A DNA stretch of 64,000 nt from an uncultured Alphaproteobacteria bacterium (GTDB lineage Bacteria > Pseudomonadota > Alphaproteobacteria > Rhizobiales > Rhizobiaceae), in the NCBI GenBank assembly GCA_929200315.1, contig CAKMZB010000009.1:1-64000 (forward strand), written 5' to 3'. Each line of letters starts with the position of its first letter. Positions within the stretch are counted from its first letter, which is position 1. This document shows, piece by piece, positions 28,428 to 36,602 of the stretch. The notes under the pieces are model-generated. The model had not been told where the DNA came from, ran no database searches, and saw only the letters and a program-made list of their open reading frames with translations. The position numbers were made by a program, and so were the translations under genes.

Positions 28428-28951
28428 TAGTTGAGTGCCTTGACCATCATTTCAGCATGGCCCTCGTGCACTTTGAAGATTTTCAAGCCTTCTTCGAACA
28501 GTGCTTTAACCTCGGCGTTCTCGATGTTCGGAATGAAGACATCTCCGACTAAAGCGTTGACCGCTCTGTGGTATGCGAGTTCGTTTTCGGCGTAAGCCCT
28601 GTCAAAACCAGCACCATTGAGCGCACTAAACTTCGCGATAATCGCATCGCCATCTAGGTTGAGTTTCTGGCTCAGAAAATTGTCCTTGGCTTCGGCACCG
28701 AGCTTCTTCAGCAAAGCCAAAGCCTGCTCATTGACCGCTTCATGATCGCGGATCATCGTTTTCGCGAATTTATGGACCTCAGGATTTTTCGATTTCGCAA
28801 GAGCCAGATGCGCGTAGCGAATGTCAAGATTATCAGCAGTGTAAGCAACGTGCGCGATTTCCACATCGCTCAATTCGGCGGGGTCGTTGGCAAAGGCGTG
28901 TGTTGAAAACAACACGCCTGCAATGGCAAGCCCAGTCAGAAACTTTTTCAT
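28427..28951 (-). CDS. DUF4142 periplasmic four-helix protein
   Basis: 174 residues from ATG 28951, with GGAG ten bases upstream; the open frame continues to 29278 but only through the regulatory spacer. MKKFLTGLAIAGVLFSTHAF is a Sec signal peptide. The mature chain is helical with the family pattern EIAHVAYTADNLDIRYAHLA, then KSKNPEVHKFAKTMIRDHE and a second half rich in His, Glu and Asp (AYHRAVNALVGD, KVHEGHAEMM). DUF4142 proteins are ferritin-like-looking periplasmic proteins of unknown biochemical role. Here the gene is first in a two-gene unit with a cupredoxin and divergent from an AraC regulator. Confidence 0.88.
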   Translation of the reverse strand: MKKFLTGLAIAGVLFSTHAFANDPAELSDVEIAHVAYTADNLDIRYAHLALAKSKNPEVHKFAKTMIRDHEAVNEQALALLKKLGAEAKDNFLSQKLNLDGDAIIAKFSALNGAGFDRAYAENELAYHRAVNALVGDVFIPNIENAEVKALFEEGLKIFKVHEGHAEMMVKALN

Positions 28952-29030
28952 AATATACTCCAGTTTTGATTTCTGCCTCTCATGGATACAACCGGATTGA
29001 GTCGTCAAATATGTCAGATCATGCGGATTA

Positions 29031-29045
29031 TTATGCAGATCGTTC
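29031..29045 (-). promoter_or_regulatory. Candidate AraC operator upstream of the DUF4142-cupredoxin unit
   Basis: Minus-strand GAACGATCTGCATAA lies 80 bases before the DUF4142 ATG and 42 before the araC ATG. Its first 14 bases recur exactly at 30042-30055, ahead of the other gene flanking the regulator, followed in both cases by a similar AT-rich stretch. This suggests a shared binding site; the factor is inferred. Confidence 0.5.
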
Positions 29046-29086
29046 AAAACTCTGTACAAAGACAGATATCTGTATATTTTTAGTGC

Positions 29087-30043
29087 ATGCTTGATCTTCT
29101 CAGTGACATACTCACCAACCTTTCCATGCGCGGAACACTCTATTTCCGTACCTCTCTGACCACTCCATGGGGAATTGAGGTGCCGCCATTTGAAAATGTC
29201 GCCCGTTTCCATTTTGCCCATCGCGGCAGTTGTCTGATTGAAGTCGAAGGTAACGAAAAGCCGGTGGCATTGGCGCAAGGCGACTTACTCATCATCCCAC
29301 ACGGGGCTTCGCACAAACTTTATTGCGCACCAGAAACAAGGAATGATGTTCTACCGCTTGATACGGTCATCGAACGATCCGGCTTCACTGGGACCGGAGT
29401 CTTAGTTTATGGAGGCGACGAAGATGATCGTGACACTCAGCTCATCTGTGGTCACTTCTCGTTCGAGCCAAATGCAAAACATGTCCTGATGGAGCGGTTG
29501 CCCCCTTTTATCCATCTTAAAAATTATGGAGAGACCGCAGGTAAGTGGATGGAGGCGACACTGCGTGTTATTGGCGATGAAGCCGGTGGGCAGCGAATGG
29601 GTGGTGATCTGATTGCTCTTAAAATGTCCGAGGCCATTCTAGCACAAGCCATTCGCAGTTTCATTGAGAGCAATGAGGCTCCGGAATGGGGGTTGGGTGC
29701 GTTCTCAGATCACAATCTGAGGTGGGCTCTTGATGCCTTTCACAAAGCACCAAACCAGAATTGGACAGTCGAAACTCTGGCTCACGCAGCAGGAATGTCG
29801 CGCACCAGCTTTGCGGTATTGTTTCAGAAGAAGATGTCGATGACTCCTATTGAGTATGTCACCGCTTGGCGCATCGAAATCGCTAAGAAGTTGCTCATGG
29901 TTCCAAAGAACACGCTAACTGATGCAGCTGAAGCCGCAGGCTATGCATCCGATTCAGCTTTTGCTCGTGTGTTCAAAAAAGGGACAGGTATGACACCGGC
30001 TGGTTTCAGGAAGTCAGCAATTGCGGCTCATTCGGAAACTTGA
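29087..30043 (+). CDS. AraC-family transcriptional regulator with N-terminal cupin
   Basis: 318 residues, start ATG 29087. The N-terminal ~190 residues form a cupin-type sensor domain (ARFHFAHRGSCLIEVEGNEK, then GDLLIIPHGASHKLYC), like AraC_binding_6/Cupin_6 members. The C-terminal ~100 residues are the double helix-turn-helix, with AGMSRTSFAVLFQKKMSMTP and AGYASDSAFARVFKKGTGMT. It lies between two units that share a candidate operator and likely activates or represses both. The inducer is not evident; with a cupredoxin and DUF4142 as neighbours, an envelope redox or metal stress is a guess. Confidence 0.93.
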   Translation: MLDLLSDILTNLSMRGTLYFRTSLTTPWGIEVPPFENVARFHFAHRGSCLIEVEGNEKPVALAQGDLLIIPHGASHKLYCAPETRNDVLPLDTVIERSGFTGTGVLVYGGDEDDRDTQLICGHFSFEPNAKHVLMERLPPFIHLKNYGETAGKWMEATLRVIGDEAGGQRMGGDLIALKMSEAILAQAIRSFIESNEAPEWGLGAFSDHNLRWALDAFHKAPNQNWTVETLAHAAGMSRTSFAVLFQKKMSMTPIEYVTAWRIEIAKKLLMVPKNTLTDAAEAAGYASDSAFARVFKKGTGMTPAGFRKSAIAAHSET

Positions 30044-30055
30044 ACGATCTGCATA
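30042..30055 (+). promoter_or_regulatory. Candidate AraC operator upstream of the SPW-like gene
   Basis: GAACGATCTGCATA overlaps the araC stop codon and lies about 96 bases before the ATG at 30151. It is a 14-base exact match to the minus-strand sequence upstream of the DUF4142 gene. Confidence 0.5.
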
Positions 30056-30150
30056 TTATTGAGAACGTTTGCGCATAGTTTGCACGACAACCATTACATA
30101 TTTCTCTCCTATCGGTGCAAGACAGCACAATTAAAAAAGGAAGAGAAATC

Positions 30151-30519
30151 ATGTTTCCACGTTTCATCACCAAGTCACTTCACGCCTACCTCGATTATCC
30201 AGTTGCACTCGGTCTCATGGCGATGCCGTTCTTGTTTGGTCTCGGTGAAGGTAATATTTTGGCGTTCTGGTTGTCGGTCGCTACAGGTGTGGCTGCGCTT
30301 TTGTTGACGGTACTCACAGACCACCATCTCGGTATCTTCCGAGTATTGCCCTATAGTTTTCACCTTGCTGTAGACGGCCTTGTTGGTATCGCCTTTGTTG
30401 TCGCGCCGTTCGCGTTGAGTTCTACGGGAATTGAATTTTGGTACTACATGGTGCTTGGCTTCACCGTACTTGGAGTTGTTGGTTTGCATCAGCCAGAAAA
30501 CAATGTTGCTACGGCATAA
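30151..30519 (+). CDS. Small SPW-repeat-like membrane protein
   Basis: 122 residues from ATG 30151 with AAGGAAGAG upstream, preferred over a GTG at 30115. Four hydrophobic segments are seen at residues ~16-32, 36-57, 70-88 and 96-112, joined by short loops with conserved-looking LDYPVALGLMAMPFLFG and LPYSFHLAVDGLVG. The APFALSSTGIEFWYY segment resembles the SPW repeat. The function is unknown. It follows the AraC regulator gene in the same direction but has its own candidate operator. It is compositionally like its AT-richer neighbours, not like the flanking chromosome. Confidence 0.8.
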   Translation: MFPRFITKSLHAYLDYPVALGLMAMPFLFGLGEGNILAFWLSVATGVAALLLTVLTDHHLGIFRVLPYSFHLAVDGLVGIAFVVAPFALSSTGIEFWYYMVLGFTVLGVVGLHQPENNVATA

Positions 30520-30540
30520 AGCAAACATCTCGATGCTACT

Positions 30541-30562
30541 GGGCTGCAGTTGTTCTGTAGCC
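30541..30562 (+). terminator. Possible terminator after the SPW-like gene
   Basis: GGGCTGCA pairs with TGTAGCCC around a 7-base loop (one G-U pair), 21 bases after the stop codon. No clear T-run follows, so termination is only possible. Confidence 0.35.
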
Positions 30563-30650
30563 CAAGGCTCTTGCGGTCATTCAATGACAAACATTGCAAA
30601 TGTAGATCATGTTGACAAACTGGATTCCCAAGTCACCTCAGATCTGATTG

Positions 30651-30676
30651 AAGATAGCTTTTGAGGAAGCTATCTT
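30651..30676. repeat. Perfect 10-bp inverted repeat next to the IS5 remnant
   Basis: AAGATAGCTT and AAGCTATCTT are separated by TTGAGG. It lies 14 bases before the ATG of the N-terminal IS5 transposase fragment. It may derive from the IS end or be a bidirectional terminator; no T-run follows on either side. Confidence 0.5.
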
Positions 30677-30689
30677 GGTTCGCTTATTG

Positions 30690-30839
30690 ATGGAAAACGC
30701 TAAATGGGCGTTCTTTGAACCGTTTCTCCTGGCCGTTCGTGGTTGTGGCGGTCGTCCTGCATCAGATCATCGCCTTGTATTGGATGCCGTTTTTTGGATC
30801 GCTCGCGCTGGGTCGCCATAGCGCGATTTACCCGAAGAG
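30690..30839 (+). pseudogene. IS5-family transposase remnant, N-terminal part
   Basis: From ATG 30690 the frame reads MENAKWAFFEPFLLAVRG, then CGGRPASDHRLVLDAVFWI and ARAGSP, a TAG (30819-30821) at the expected Trp, and RDLPEE. This is the DUF4096-type N-terminal domain of an IS5 transposase. It stops exactly where the fragment at 27662 begins. The bases after 30839 (VGL-stop) do not continue the transposase. Confidence 0.82.
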
Positions 30840-30950
30840 GTTGGTTTGTAGAAATTAGTGGGGCACATCCCGATGACCCAATGGCGCAAGTTCCATGGCA
30901 ACTTTCTAGATTCTCGGGACAAGTCCGAGAATGCTGCGGTATTGGCGAAT

Positions 30951-32540
30951 TCAATACCCGATCGCACACCCATCCTTCCGCGGATCGCTCCCGCCGACCA
31001 GCACTCCGGTCCGCCAGTCAATTCCGATCGCCTGGCTCCCGCCAATTGGCCGTGTCGCCCGTGCGATGTCGTGACCTTTCGCCCGCAGCGCCCCAACAAC
31101 CTCATCGGGCACAGCACCCTCAATCTCCACCGCGCCGGTAAACGGATCGACCATCCACCTTGGTGCATCCTGGGCTTCTTGCACGTCCAGCCCATAGCCG
31201 AGCACCCGTGTCAGGAACTGCATGTGGCCCATGGCCTGGTATTCGCCGCCCATCACGCCAAAGCTCATGGTGGCGCGCCCGTCGCGGCTCAACATGCCTG
31301 GGATGATCGTGTGGAGCGGGCGTTTGCCCGGGGCGATGCAGTTGGGGTGGCCCTCCTCCAGCACGAAACCTTCGCCACGGTTGGTGAACACGATGCCGGA
31401 TTCCGGCGTCGTGATGCCGCTGCCCCAACCCCAGAACAGCGTGTTGATGAACGACGCGACGTTGCGGTCCTTATCCACCACCGAGATATAAACCGTGTCG
31501 CGGTGCGGCTTGAGGGTCACCGCATTGGAAACCGCGCGCGCCTCGTCCATGGAAATGTCGTCGAACAGCGCCTTGGCATAATCAGCTGAGAGCAAGGCTT
31601 CCACCGGAACAGCGTCCTTGGAGGCGTCGCCCAGATACAGACTGCGTGCAGCATAAGCACGGCGGCAGGCCTCCAGCTCCAGGTGAATGCGCTCTACCGA
31701 AAGCATCTCCATGTCCGGTGCGTGTTTCATCATGTTCATGAGCAGGAGTGCGATCACCCCCTGCCCGGCGGGCGGGCATTCGTGGATTGCCTGGCCAGCA
31801 AAACCTGTCGTGATGGTCGTCACGTAATTGCCGGCGGCGGCAGCAAAGTCCTCCATCGTGTGGAGGCCACCCTTGGCCTGAAGTGTCTCCACCATCTCCC
31901 TTGCCAGATCGCCCTTGTAGAACGCATCGCGCCCCTCGCGACCGACCTGCTCTAGCGCCGCGCCGTAGCCCAGCAGCCGGTGGATCGCGCCGACTTCTGG
32001 CACAGTGCCACCCGGCAGGAAGATGCGCGCGAGGTTTTCATCTGAGCGCAAGTGCGCCTCATTCGCTGTCCAATCCAACTGAACGCGCGGAGAAAGCGGG
32101 AAACCGCCCTTGGCGTAACCCACCGCCGGTTGCAGCAATTCGGCAAGGTCCATACGCCCGTGGTCTGTGTTCAGCCGCGCCCAGGCGTCCACCGCGCCGG
32201 GAACGATCACACTATGGGGTGACGTGCGGGTGAGCTCCTCCACACCCTCCGCCTTCAGTCGTTCCAGCGTTGCGGCGGCGGGAGCACGACCGGAGCCATC
32301 ATAGGCAATGATGTCGCCGGTGCCCTGCTTGCAATAGAGCGCGAAGCAGTCGCCACCGATGCCGGTCGAGCCTGGTTCCACCACGCATTGCACGGCGCAG
32401 GCAGCAATGGCTGCGTCCATGGCGTTGCCGCCAGCCTTCAACACTTCAATAGCGGTCTGGCTGGCGAGGGGGTGGGAGGTCGCGGCCATGCCACCTGTGG
32501 CGTAGACGGGGGAGCGGCCGGGGTGTTGGAAGTCTCGCAT
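30951..32540 (-). CDS. ggt: Gamma-glutamyltransferase
   Basis: 529 residues from ATG 32540 (MRDFQHPGRSPVYATGGMAA). This Ntn-hydrolase matures by self-cleavage before the catalytic Thr, here in the segment HRDTVYISVVDKDRNVASF. It transfers or hydrolyses gamma-glutamyl groups, for instance of glutathione. The N-terminal block GGNAMDAAIAACAVQCVVEP and the glycine-rich GVMGGEYQAMGHMQF are typical. No obvious Sec signal is seen at the chosen start, so it may be cytoplasmic, as in many alphaproteobacterial GGT-like enzymes. It is divergent from the HisD-like gene, with only ~90 bases between the start codons. Confidence 0.93.
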   Translation of the reverse strand: MRDFQHPGRSPVYATGGMAATSHPLASQTAIEVLKAGGNAMDAAIAACAVQCVVEPGSTGIGGDCFALYCKQGTGDIIAYDGSGRAPAAATLERLKAEGVEELTRTSPHSVIVPGAVDAWARLNTDHGRMDLAELLQPAVGYAKGGFPLSPRVQLDWTANEAHLRSDENLARIFLPGGTVPEVGAIHRLLGYGAALEQVGREGRDAFYKGDLAREMVETLQAKGGLHTMEDFAAAAGNYVTTITTGFAGQAIHECPPAGQGVIALLLMNMMKHAPDMEMLSVERIHLELEACRRAYAARSLYLGDASKDAVPVEALLSADYAKALFDDISMDEARAVSNAVTLKPHRDTVYISVVDKDRNVASFINTLFWGWGSGITTPESGIVFTNRGEGFVLEEGHPNCIAPGKRPLHTIIPGMLSRDGRATMSFGVMGGEYQAMGHMQFLTRVLGYGLDVQEAQDAPRWMVDPFTGAVEIEGAVPDEVVGALRAKGHDIARATRPIGGSQAIGIDWRTGVLVGGSDPRKDGCAIGY

Positions 32541-32632
32541 TGTGCGGTCTCGGAAGATCAGTTGCGGGCCTTGTAGCAACGGCGCGGACTTGGTGTAAGG
32601 CAGAAGCACCTTCCTCAACGTCTGACCGCACT

Positions 32633-33958
32633 ATGACCGTCGCTCTCCATGACCTTACCCGCCTCACCGACGCCGAACGCGCTACGCTGCTCGCCCGCGC
32701 CGAGGATGATCTTGGCCCGTTCATCGAGAAAGTCATGCCGATCATCGCTGCGGTTCGGGAGCGGGGGGATGAGGCTCTGGTGGAATTTGCCAAGCGCTTC
32801 GATGGTGCAGATGTGCGTGGCGATGATCTAAAAGTCTCCGATGCCGCCTTCGATGCGGCCTACAACGCGCTGGATGATGAATTCATCGAAGTGTTGCGCT
32901 ACGCCGCCGACAACATCCGCCGGTTCCACGAGCGGCAGATGCCCGATGAGATGCGCTGGGCGATGGAAATTCGTCCCGGTGCCAATGTGGGCGAGCGCTT
33001 CACACCGCTTGATTCCGTCGCCTGCTATTCGCCACGCGGCAAGGGATCGTTCCCCTCCGTCACGTTGATGAGTGTCATCCCCGCCGTAGTGGCCGGGGTG
33101 CGGGAAATCGCCGTGCTGACACCGCCATTGGCGAATGGGTCCGTGGACCCGGCAACGCTGGTGGCAGCGGACATTGCCGGGTGCCGCAATGTCTATAAGG
33201 CTGGCGGCGCGCAGGCCGTGGCGGCAGTGGCCTATGGGACGCAAACGATCCCACGTTGCTCCAAGATCGAGGGGCCGGGCTCGCCGTTCCTCGCCGCAGC
33301 AAAGGTCGCCCTCGCCTCTCGCATCGATCCCGGCATGCCAGCCGGACCGAGCGAGGCCATCGTCTTTGCCGACGCCACCGCCAATGCTGAAGTCGCTGCA
33401 CTCGACACGATAATTGAGAGTGAACACGGGGACGATTCAAGCGTCTTTCTGGTGACCACCTCACGGGAGATCGCAGACGCTGCGCGTGCGGCAATCCCCG
33501 GCTTCTGGGCAGATATGAGCGAGGAGCGCGCAGGCTATTCGCGCGCGGTTCTGAGCGGCATGTCAGGCGGCGTGGTGCTCGCTGCAGATGAGTTGCAGGC
33601 CTATGCCTTCATCAACGATTACGCGCCGGAGCACCTGCAAATCCTCTCCACCGACCCGGAGCGGCATGTCGACCATATCCGCAATGCAGCGGAAATCCTC
33701 CTCGGCCATGACACACCCGGCTCCATTGCCAATTACATGATGGGTCCCAACTGCGTGTTGCCGACCTCAGGCGCCGCCAAAACCCGCTCGCCGCTTGGCG
33801 TGATGAACTTTCTGAAAGCCTGTTCCATTGGATCACTGGACCGCACGGCGCTGCAAGAGATGGGTCCGAAAACGGAAATCTTTGCAACCTATGAAGGCTT
33901 CGACGCCCATGCCGCAGCGGTAGGTGAAAAGCGCAAAAAAGCGATGGGGAACGGCTAA
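32633..33958 (+). CDS. HisD-like zinc/NAD dehydrogenase (histidinol dehydrogenase family paralogue)
   Basis: 441 residues from ATG 32633. The family architecture is intact: NAD-side motif GGAQAVAAVAYGTQTIP, GPGSPF (GPGNxY in true HisD), MPAGPSEAIVFAD, catalytic Glu-His in NDYAPEHLQIL, and C-terminal His in YEGFDAHAAA. Two metal-ligand positions differ from classical HisD. The Gln of SQAEH is Glu (IESEH), and the Asp of GDYxxGPNHVLPT is Asn (ANYMMGPNCVLPT). It lies between ggt and an MFS gene, far from any his gene. It is therefore more likely a HisD-family alcohol dehydrogenase of another pathway (as HpsN is) than the histidine enzyme. The substrate is unknown. Confidence 0.82.
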   Translation: MTVALHDLTRLTDAERATLLARAEDDLGPFIEKVMPIIAAVRERGDEALVEFAKRFDGADVRGDDLKVSDAAFDAAYNALDDEFIEVLRYAADNIRRFHERQMPDEMRWAMEIRPGANVGERFTPLDSVACYSPRGKGSFPSVTLMSVIPAVVAGVREIAVLTPPLANGSVDPATLVAADIAGCRNVYKAGGAQAVAAVAYGTQTIPRCSKIEGPGSPFLAAAKVALASRIDPGMPAGPSEAIVFADATANAEVAALDTIIESEHGDDSSVFLVTTSREIADAARAAIPGFWADMSEERAGYSRAVLSGMSGGVVLAADELQAYAFINDYAPEHLQILSTDPERHVDHIRNAAEILLGHDTPGSIANYMMGPNCVLPTSGAAKTRSPLGVMNFLKACSIGSLDRTALQEMGPKTEIFATYEGFDAHAAAVGEKRKKAMGNG

Positions 33959-35118
33959 GCGTTTCGCCGCCGCGTTGACAGCCAAAAGTGCAACGCCAAC
34001 CCGCCGATATAGGCGGTGACGGCAAAAAACGTCAGGCCCCAGATACCCGTCATGGCGGTGACGAGCAGCAGCAAAGGTGTGCCGATCGTGTTGCCAAGGT
34101 TACCCATCTGCGCCAGCGCGCCGTTGGCGCGGGCTTGCGCTTCGCCCGCCTCATTCAATTCCGGAATCGCCGCAAAGCTTCCACCCTGCACCAGGCCAAG
34201 GCAGGCGAAGAGGAGGATTGCGAGCCAGGTTTCGCCGGTCGCAGAGAAGGCGGCAATGACCAGCGCTGATGAGAAAAAGCCCGCCATCACGGCCTGCACG
34301 GCGGTTGCAAAACGCAACACGACAAAACCGGTAAACAGCGCGCCCAACATCCCGGAAAGCGCCATGCCGGAGACGGCAAAGGCGCGTTCCCCTTCGGGTA
34401 CATAGGCCGGGATGACGGTGATGAGAGAGACGAAAGTGAGCGTGTAAAACAACCAGCCCACAGCAGGTGCGGCGACAAAGGGGGAGGCATAAGCCGCGGC
34501 GTGTTCGCGGGCAATGAAGGGCAGAGTTAGCTTTGCCTGCCCCGCATCCGGCGCATCCTTGGGCAACAACACAGCGAGCAGTAAACCAACCGCCACCATC
34601 ACAGCGCCATGGCCCACAAAGAGCGCACCGATGCCGTAATCTTGCACCAGCGGCAAACCAATGAAGGCGGTAATAGCGAAGGCTACACCGAAGAACGTGC
34701 TCCAAAGGGTCATCACCAGCCCTCGCAGAGGCGGCGGGCTGATCTGCCCCATCAGGGTCGGCGCAGCAACCACGATGATGAGGTGGGAGACACCTTCAAA
34801 AACCCGGCTCGCCAGCATTGGCAGGAAGTCCGGCAGCGTCGCCTGTGCGAAGGACAGTGTAGCAGCCAGAGCAACCGCAGACAGCAAAAGCCGTCTCGGG
34901 CCGAGGGTCGCCACGAGCAGCCCTGCAAAAAGACCAAAGACGATGCCGACGAAGGACAGGAGAGAGACGAGAAAACCAAGCGCGCTCCCCGCCTGCGGAT
35001 AGAGCGCAGCCAGGCTGACAAAGACGACCGAAATTTTGGCAAATTGCGCCGCTGCCATCATGCCAGTCACATAAAGAGTGATAAGCAAAGCGATTGTGCG
35101 GAACGGGGAGAGCGTCAT
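33955..35118 (-). CDS. MFS transporter
   Basis: 387 residues, start ATG 35118. About 12 hydrophobic segments are present, with the MFS loop motif LVATLGPRRLLL after helix 2 and a second-half counterpart. It is an inner-membrane secondary transporter; the substrate is not predictable. Its stop codon overlaps that of the HisD-like gene by four bases (convergent). Confidence 0.9.
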   Translation of the reverse strand: MTLSPFRTIALLITLYVTGMMAAAQFAKISVVFVSLAALYPQAGSALGFLVSLLSFVGIVFGLFAGLLVATLGPRRLLLSAVALAATLSFAQATLPDFLPMLASRVFEGVSHLIIVVAAPTLMGQISPPPLRGLVMTLWSTFFGVAFAITAFIGLPLVQDYGIGALFVGHGAVMVAVGLLLAVLLPKDAPDAGQAKLTLPFIAREHAAAYASPFVAAPAVGWLFYTLTFVSLITVIPAYVPEGERAFAVSGMALSGMLGALFTGFVVLRFATAVQAVMAGFFSSALVIAAFSATGETWLAILLFACLGLVQGGSFAAIPELNEAGEAQARANGALAQMGNLGNTIGTPLLLLVTAMTGIWGLTFFAVTAYIGGLALHFWLSTRRRNA

Positions 35119-35161
35119 GGCTCTCTCGTGTCAGCGTTGCGCGTGAGTCGCAAGAGCAAGC

Positions 35162-35863
35162 CTAGTCGGCAACGTCCAGTGCATAACCTGCGCCGCGCAC
35201 AGTGCGAATGAGATCATCGGCACCGCCGGAATTCAGCACCTTGCGCAACCGCCCCACATGCACATCCACTGTGCGCTGGTCGACATCACCATCCCGGCCC
35301 CAGACACGATCCATCAGCATGTCACGGCTCCACACGCGTTTGGGGCGTTCCATGAAGACAGTGAGCAGACGGAATTCCGTCGGCCCCATACGCAGCGGGC
35401 GGCCGGCGCGTGTAGCACGGTGCTCGGTGGTGTCGACCGTGACATCGGCAAATTTGAGCGTCGCGCCGGTGGCGGCGGGGCGGGAAATGCGAAGCCTTGC
35501 GCGGATGCGGGCGATGAGTTCACCGACGCTGTAGGGTTTGACGACGTAATCATCAGCCCCGGTCTCAAGACCCCGCACACGGTCCGCCTCCTCGCCACGG
35601 GCGGTGAGCATGATGACGGGGATCTCGCGTGTCTCCTCGCCCTGTTTCAGCTGACGACACACTTCGATCCCGGATGTGGAAGGCAGCATCCAGTCAAGCA
35701 GGATCGCATCCGGCCCCTCTTCCTGCGCCAGCAGCAAAGCCTCATCACCATCCTCGGCAGTGGAGACGGTGAAGCCCTCTTTCTCCAGATTGTAGCGCAG
35801 CAACTCCATCTGAGCGATCTCGTCTTCGACCACCAGCAGATGAGCACTGTCGACACCGGCCAT
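35162..35863 (-). CDS. phoB: Phosphate regulon response regulator PhoB
   Basis: 233 residues, ATG 35863. The receiver domain has acidic residues Glu13-Asp14, phospho-acceptor Asp57 (AILLDWMLP) and Lys in YVVKPYS. The C-terminal OmpR-type winged helix carries GPTEFRLL, VWGRDGDVDQRTVDVHVGRL and the final TVRGAGYALD. Phosphorylated by PhoR, it binds PHO boxes; one is visible before pstS (41230-41258). It is last in the phoR-pstSCAB-phoU-phoB run and starts two bases after the phoU stop. Confidence 0.96.
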   Translation of the reverse strand: MAGVDSAHLLVVEDEIAQMELLRYNLEKEGFTVSTAEDGDEALLLAQEEGPDAILLDWMLPSTSGIEVCRQLKQGEETREIPVIMLTARGEEADRVRGLETGADDYVVKPYSVGELIARIRARLRISRPAATGATLKFADVTVDTTEHRATRAGRPLRMGPTEFRLLTVFMERPKRVWSRDMLMDRVWGRDGDVDQRTVDVHVGRLRKVLNSGGADDLIRTVRGAGYALDVAD

Positions 35864-35865
35864 GG

Positions 35866-36591
35866 TTATGACGCCAGGTCAGAGGCGTTGAGGGAGGAGG
35901 TTTCATCGCCCTTTGGCCGCTCCTCGTCCGGCATCGAACCTGAGATGAGAAACTGTATCTGCTCGGCAATCGAGGTCGTGTGGTCGCCCACCCGTTCGAT
36001 ATTCTTGGAGATAAAGAGGAGGTGCATACAGGGAGTGATGTTGCGTTGATCCTCCAGCATATAGGTGAGCAGCGTGCGGAAGAGATTGTTGTGGATCTGG
36101 TCCACCTCTTCATCCCGCAGCCGCACTTCCTCTGCTGCGGCAAGGTCGCGGGCAAGATAGGCGTCGAGCACGTCCTTCACCATCTGGCGCACCATCAGAC
36201 ACATGCGGCGGATGGTCTTGGCCGACGATCCAACCGGCGGCACCTGCGCCAGCACATCGGTGCGCTTGGCAAGGTTCTTGGCGTAGTCACCGATCCGCTC
36301 CAGATCAGCGGCCACCTTTAACGCGGCGAGCACCGCGCGCAGATCCTGGGCCCGCGGCTGACGCAGGGCGATGAGGCGCACGACCAGCTGGTCGATCTCC
36401 GCTTCAATCTCATCAACCGCCTCATCGGACGCGATGAGCTTTTCAGCCACCTCCAGATCGCGTGAGACGATCAGCTCAGCGGCTTCCTCAAGCTGCTGTT
36501 CCACAAGGCCGCCCATGGTGACGACCTTGTTTTCAATGTCGCGCAGGTCTTTTTCAAAGGCGCTGGAAATATGGGGGTTCAGCTCATTCAT
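35866..36591 (-). CDS. phoU: Phosphate signalling protein PhoU
   Basis: 241 residues from ATG 36591 with GAGGAGGG upstream; an in-frame start 15 bases earlier would overlap pstB. It consists of two repeated three-helix PhoU domains with the metal-binding acidic patterns DEAVDEIEAEIDQL and RDEEVDQIHNNLF. It links the Pst transporter to PhoR and restrains PhoR when phosphate is plentiful. Its place between pstB and phoB is standard. Confidence 0.96.
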   Translation of the reverse strand: MNELNPHISSAFEKDLRDIENKVVTMGGLVEQQLEEAAELIVSRDLEVAEKLIASDEAVDEIEAEIDQLVVRLIALRQPRAQDLRAVLAALKVAADLERIGDYAKNLAKRTDVLAQVPPVGSSAKTIRRMCLMVRQMVKDVLDAYLARDLAAAEEVRLRDEEVDQIHNNLFRTLLTYMLEDQRNITPCMHLLFISKNIERVGDHTTSIAEQIQFLISGSMPDEERPKGDETSSLNASDLAS

Positions 36592-36602
36592 GTCTGCCCT
36601 CC

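Larger units (their letters stand above)
27662..30839. mobile_element. Candidate integrated circular island bounded by halves of one IS5 transposase
   Basis: The segment begins at the middle part of an IS5 transposase and ends with the N-terminal part of the same type of transposase, both on the plus strand. Joining 30839 to 27662 restores RDLPEE-FGRWSSVYRQF in frame. Joining the outer flanks (27661 to 30840) gives NPEWRDLFEE-VGL-stop, a plausible GIY-YIG C-terminus. The enclosed genes are visibly more AT-rich than their neighbours. A circle opened within its IS and inserted at the similar WRDL-EE codons explains both joins. Two separately decayed IS copies flanking the genes is the alternative. 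Confidence 0.5.

Noticed and set aside
30743-31141. Plus-strand frame running from the IS5 remnant into ggt
   Set aside because: It starts within transposase remnant in the wrong frame and continues antisense to gamma-glutamyltransferase.
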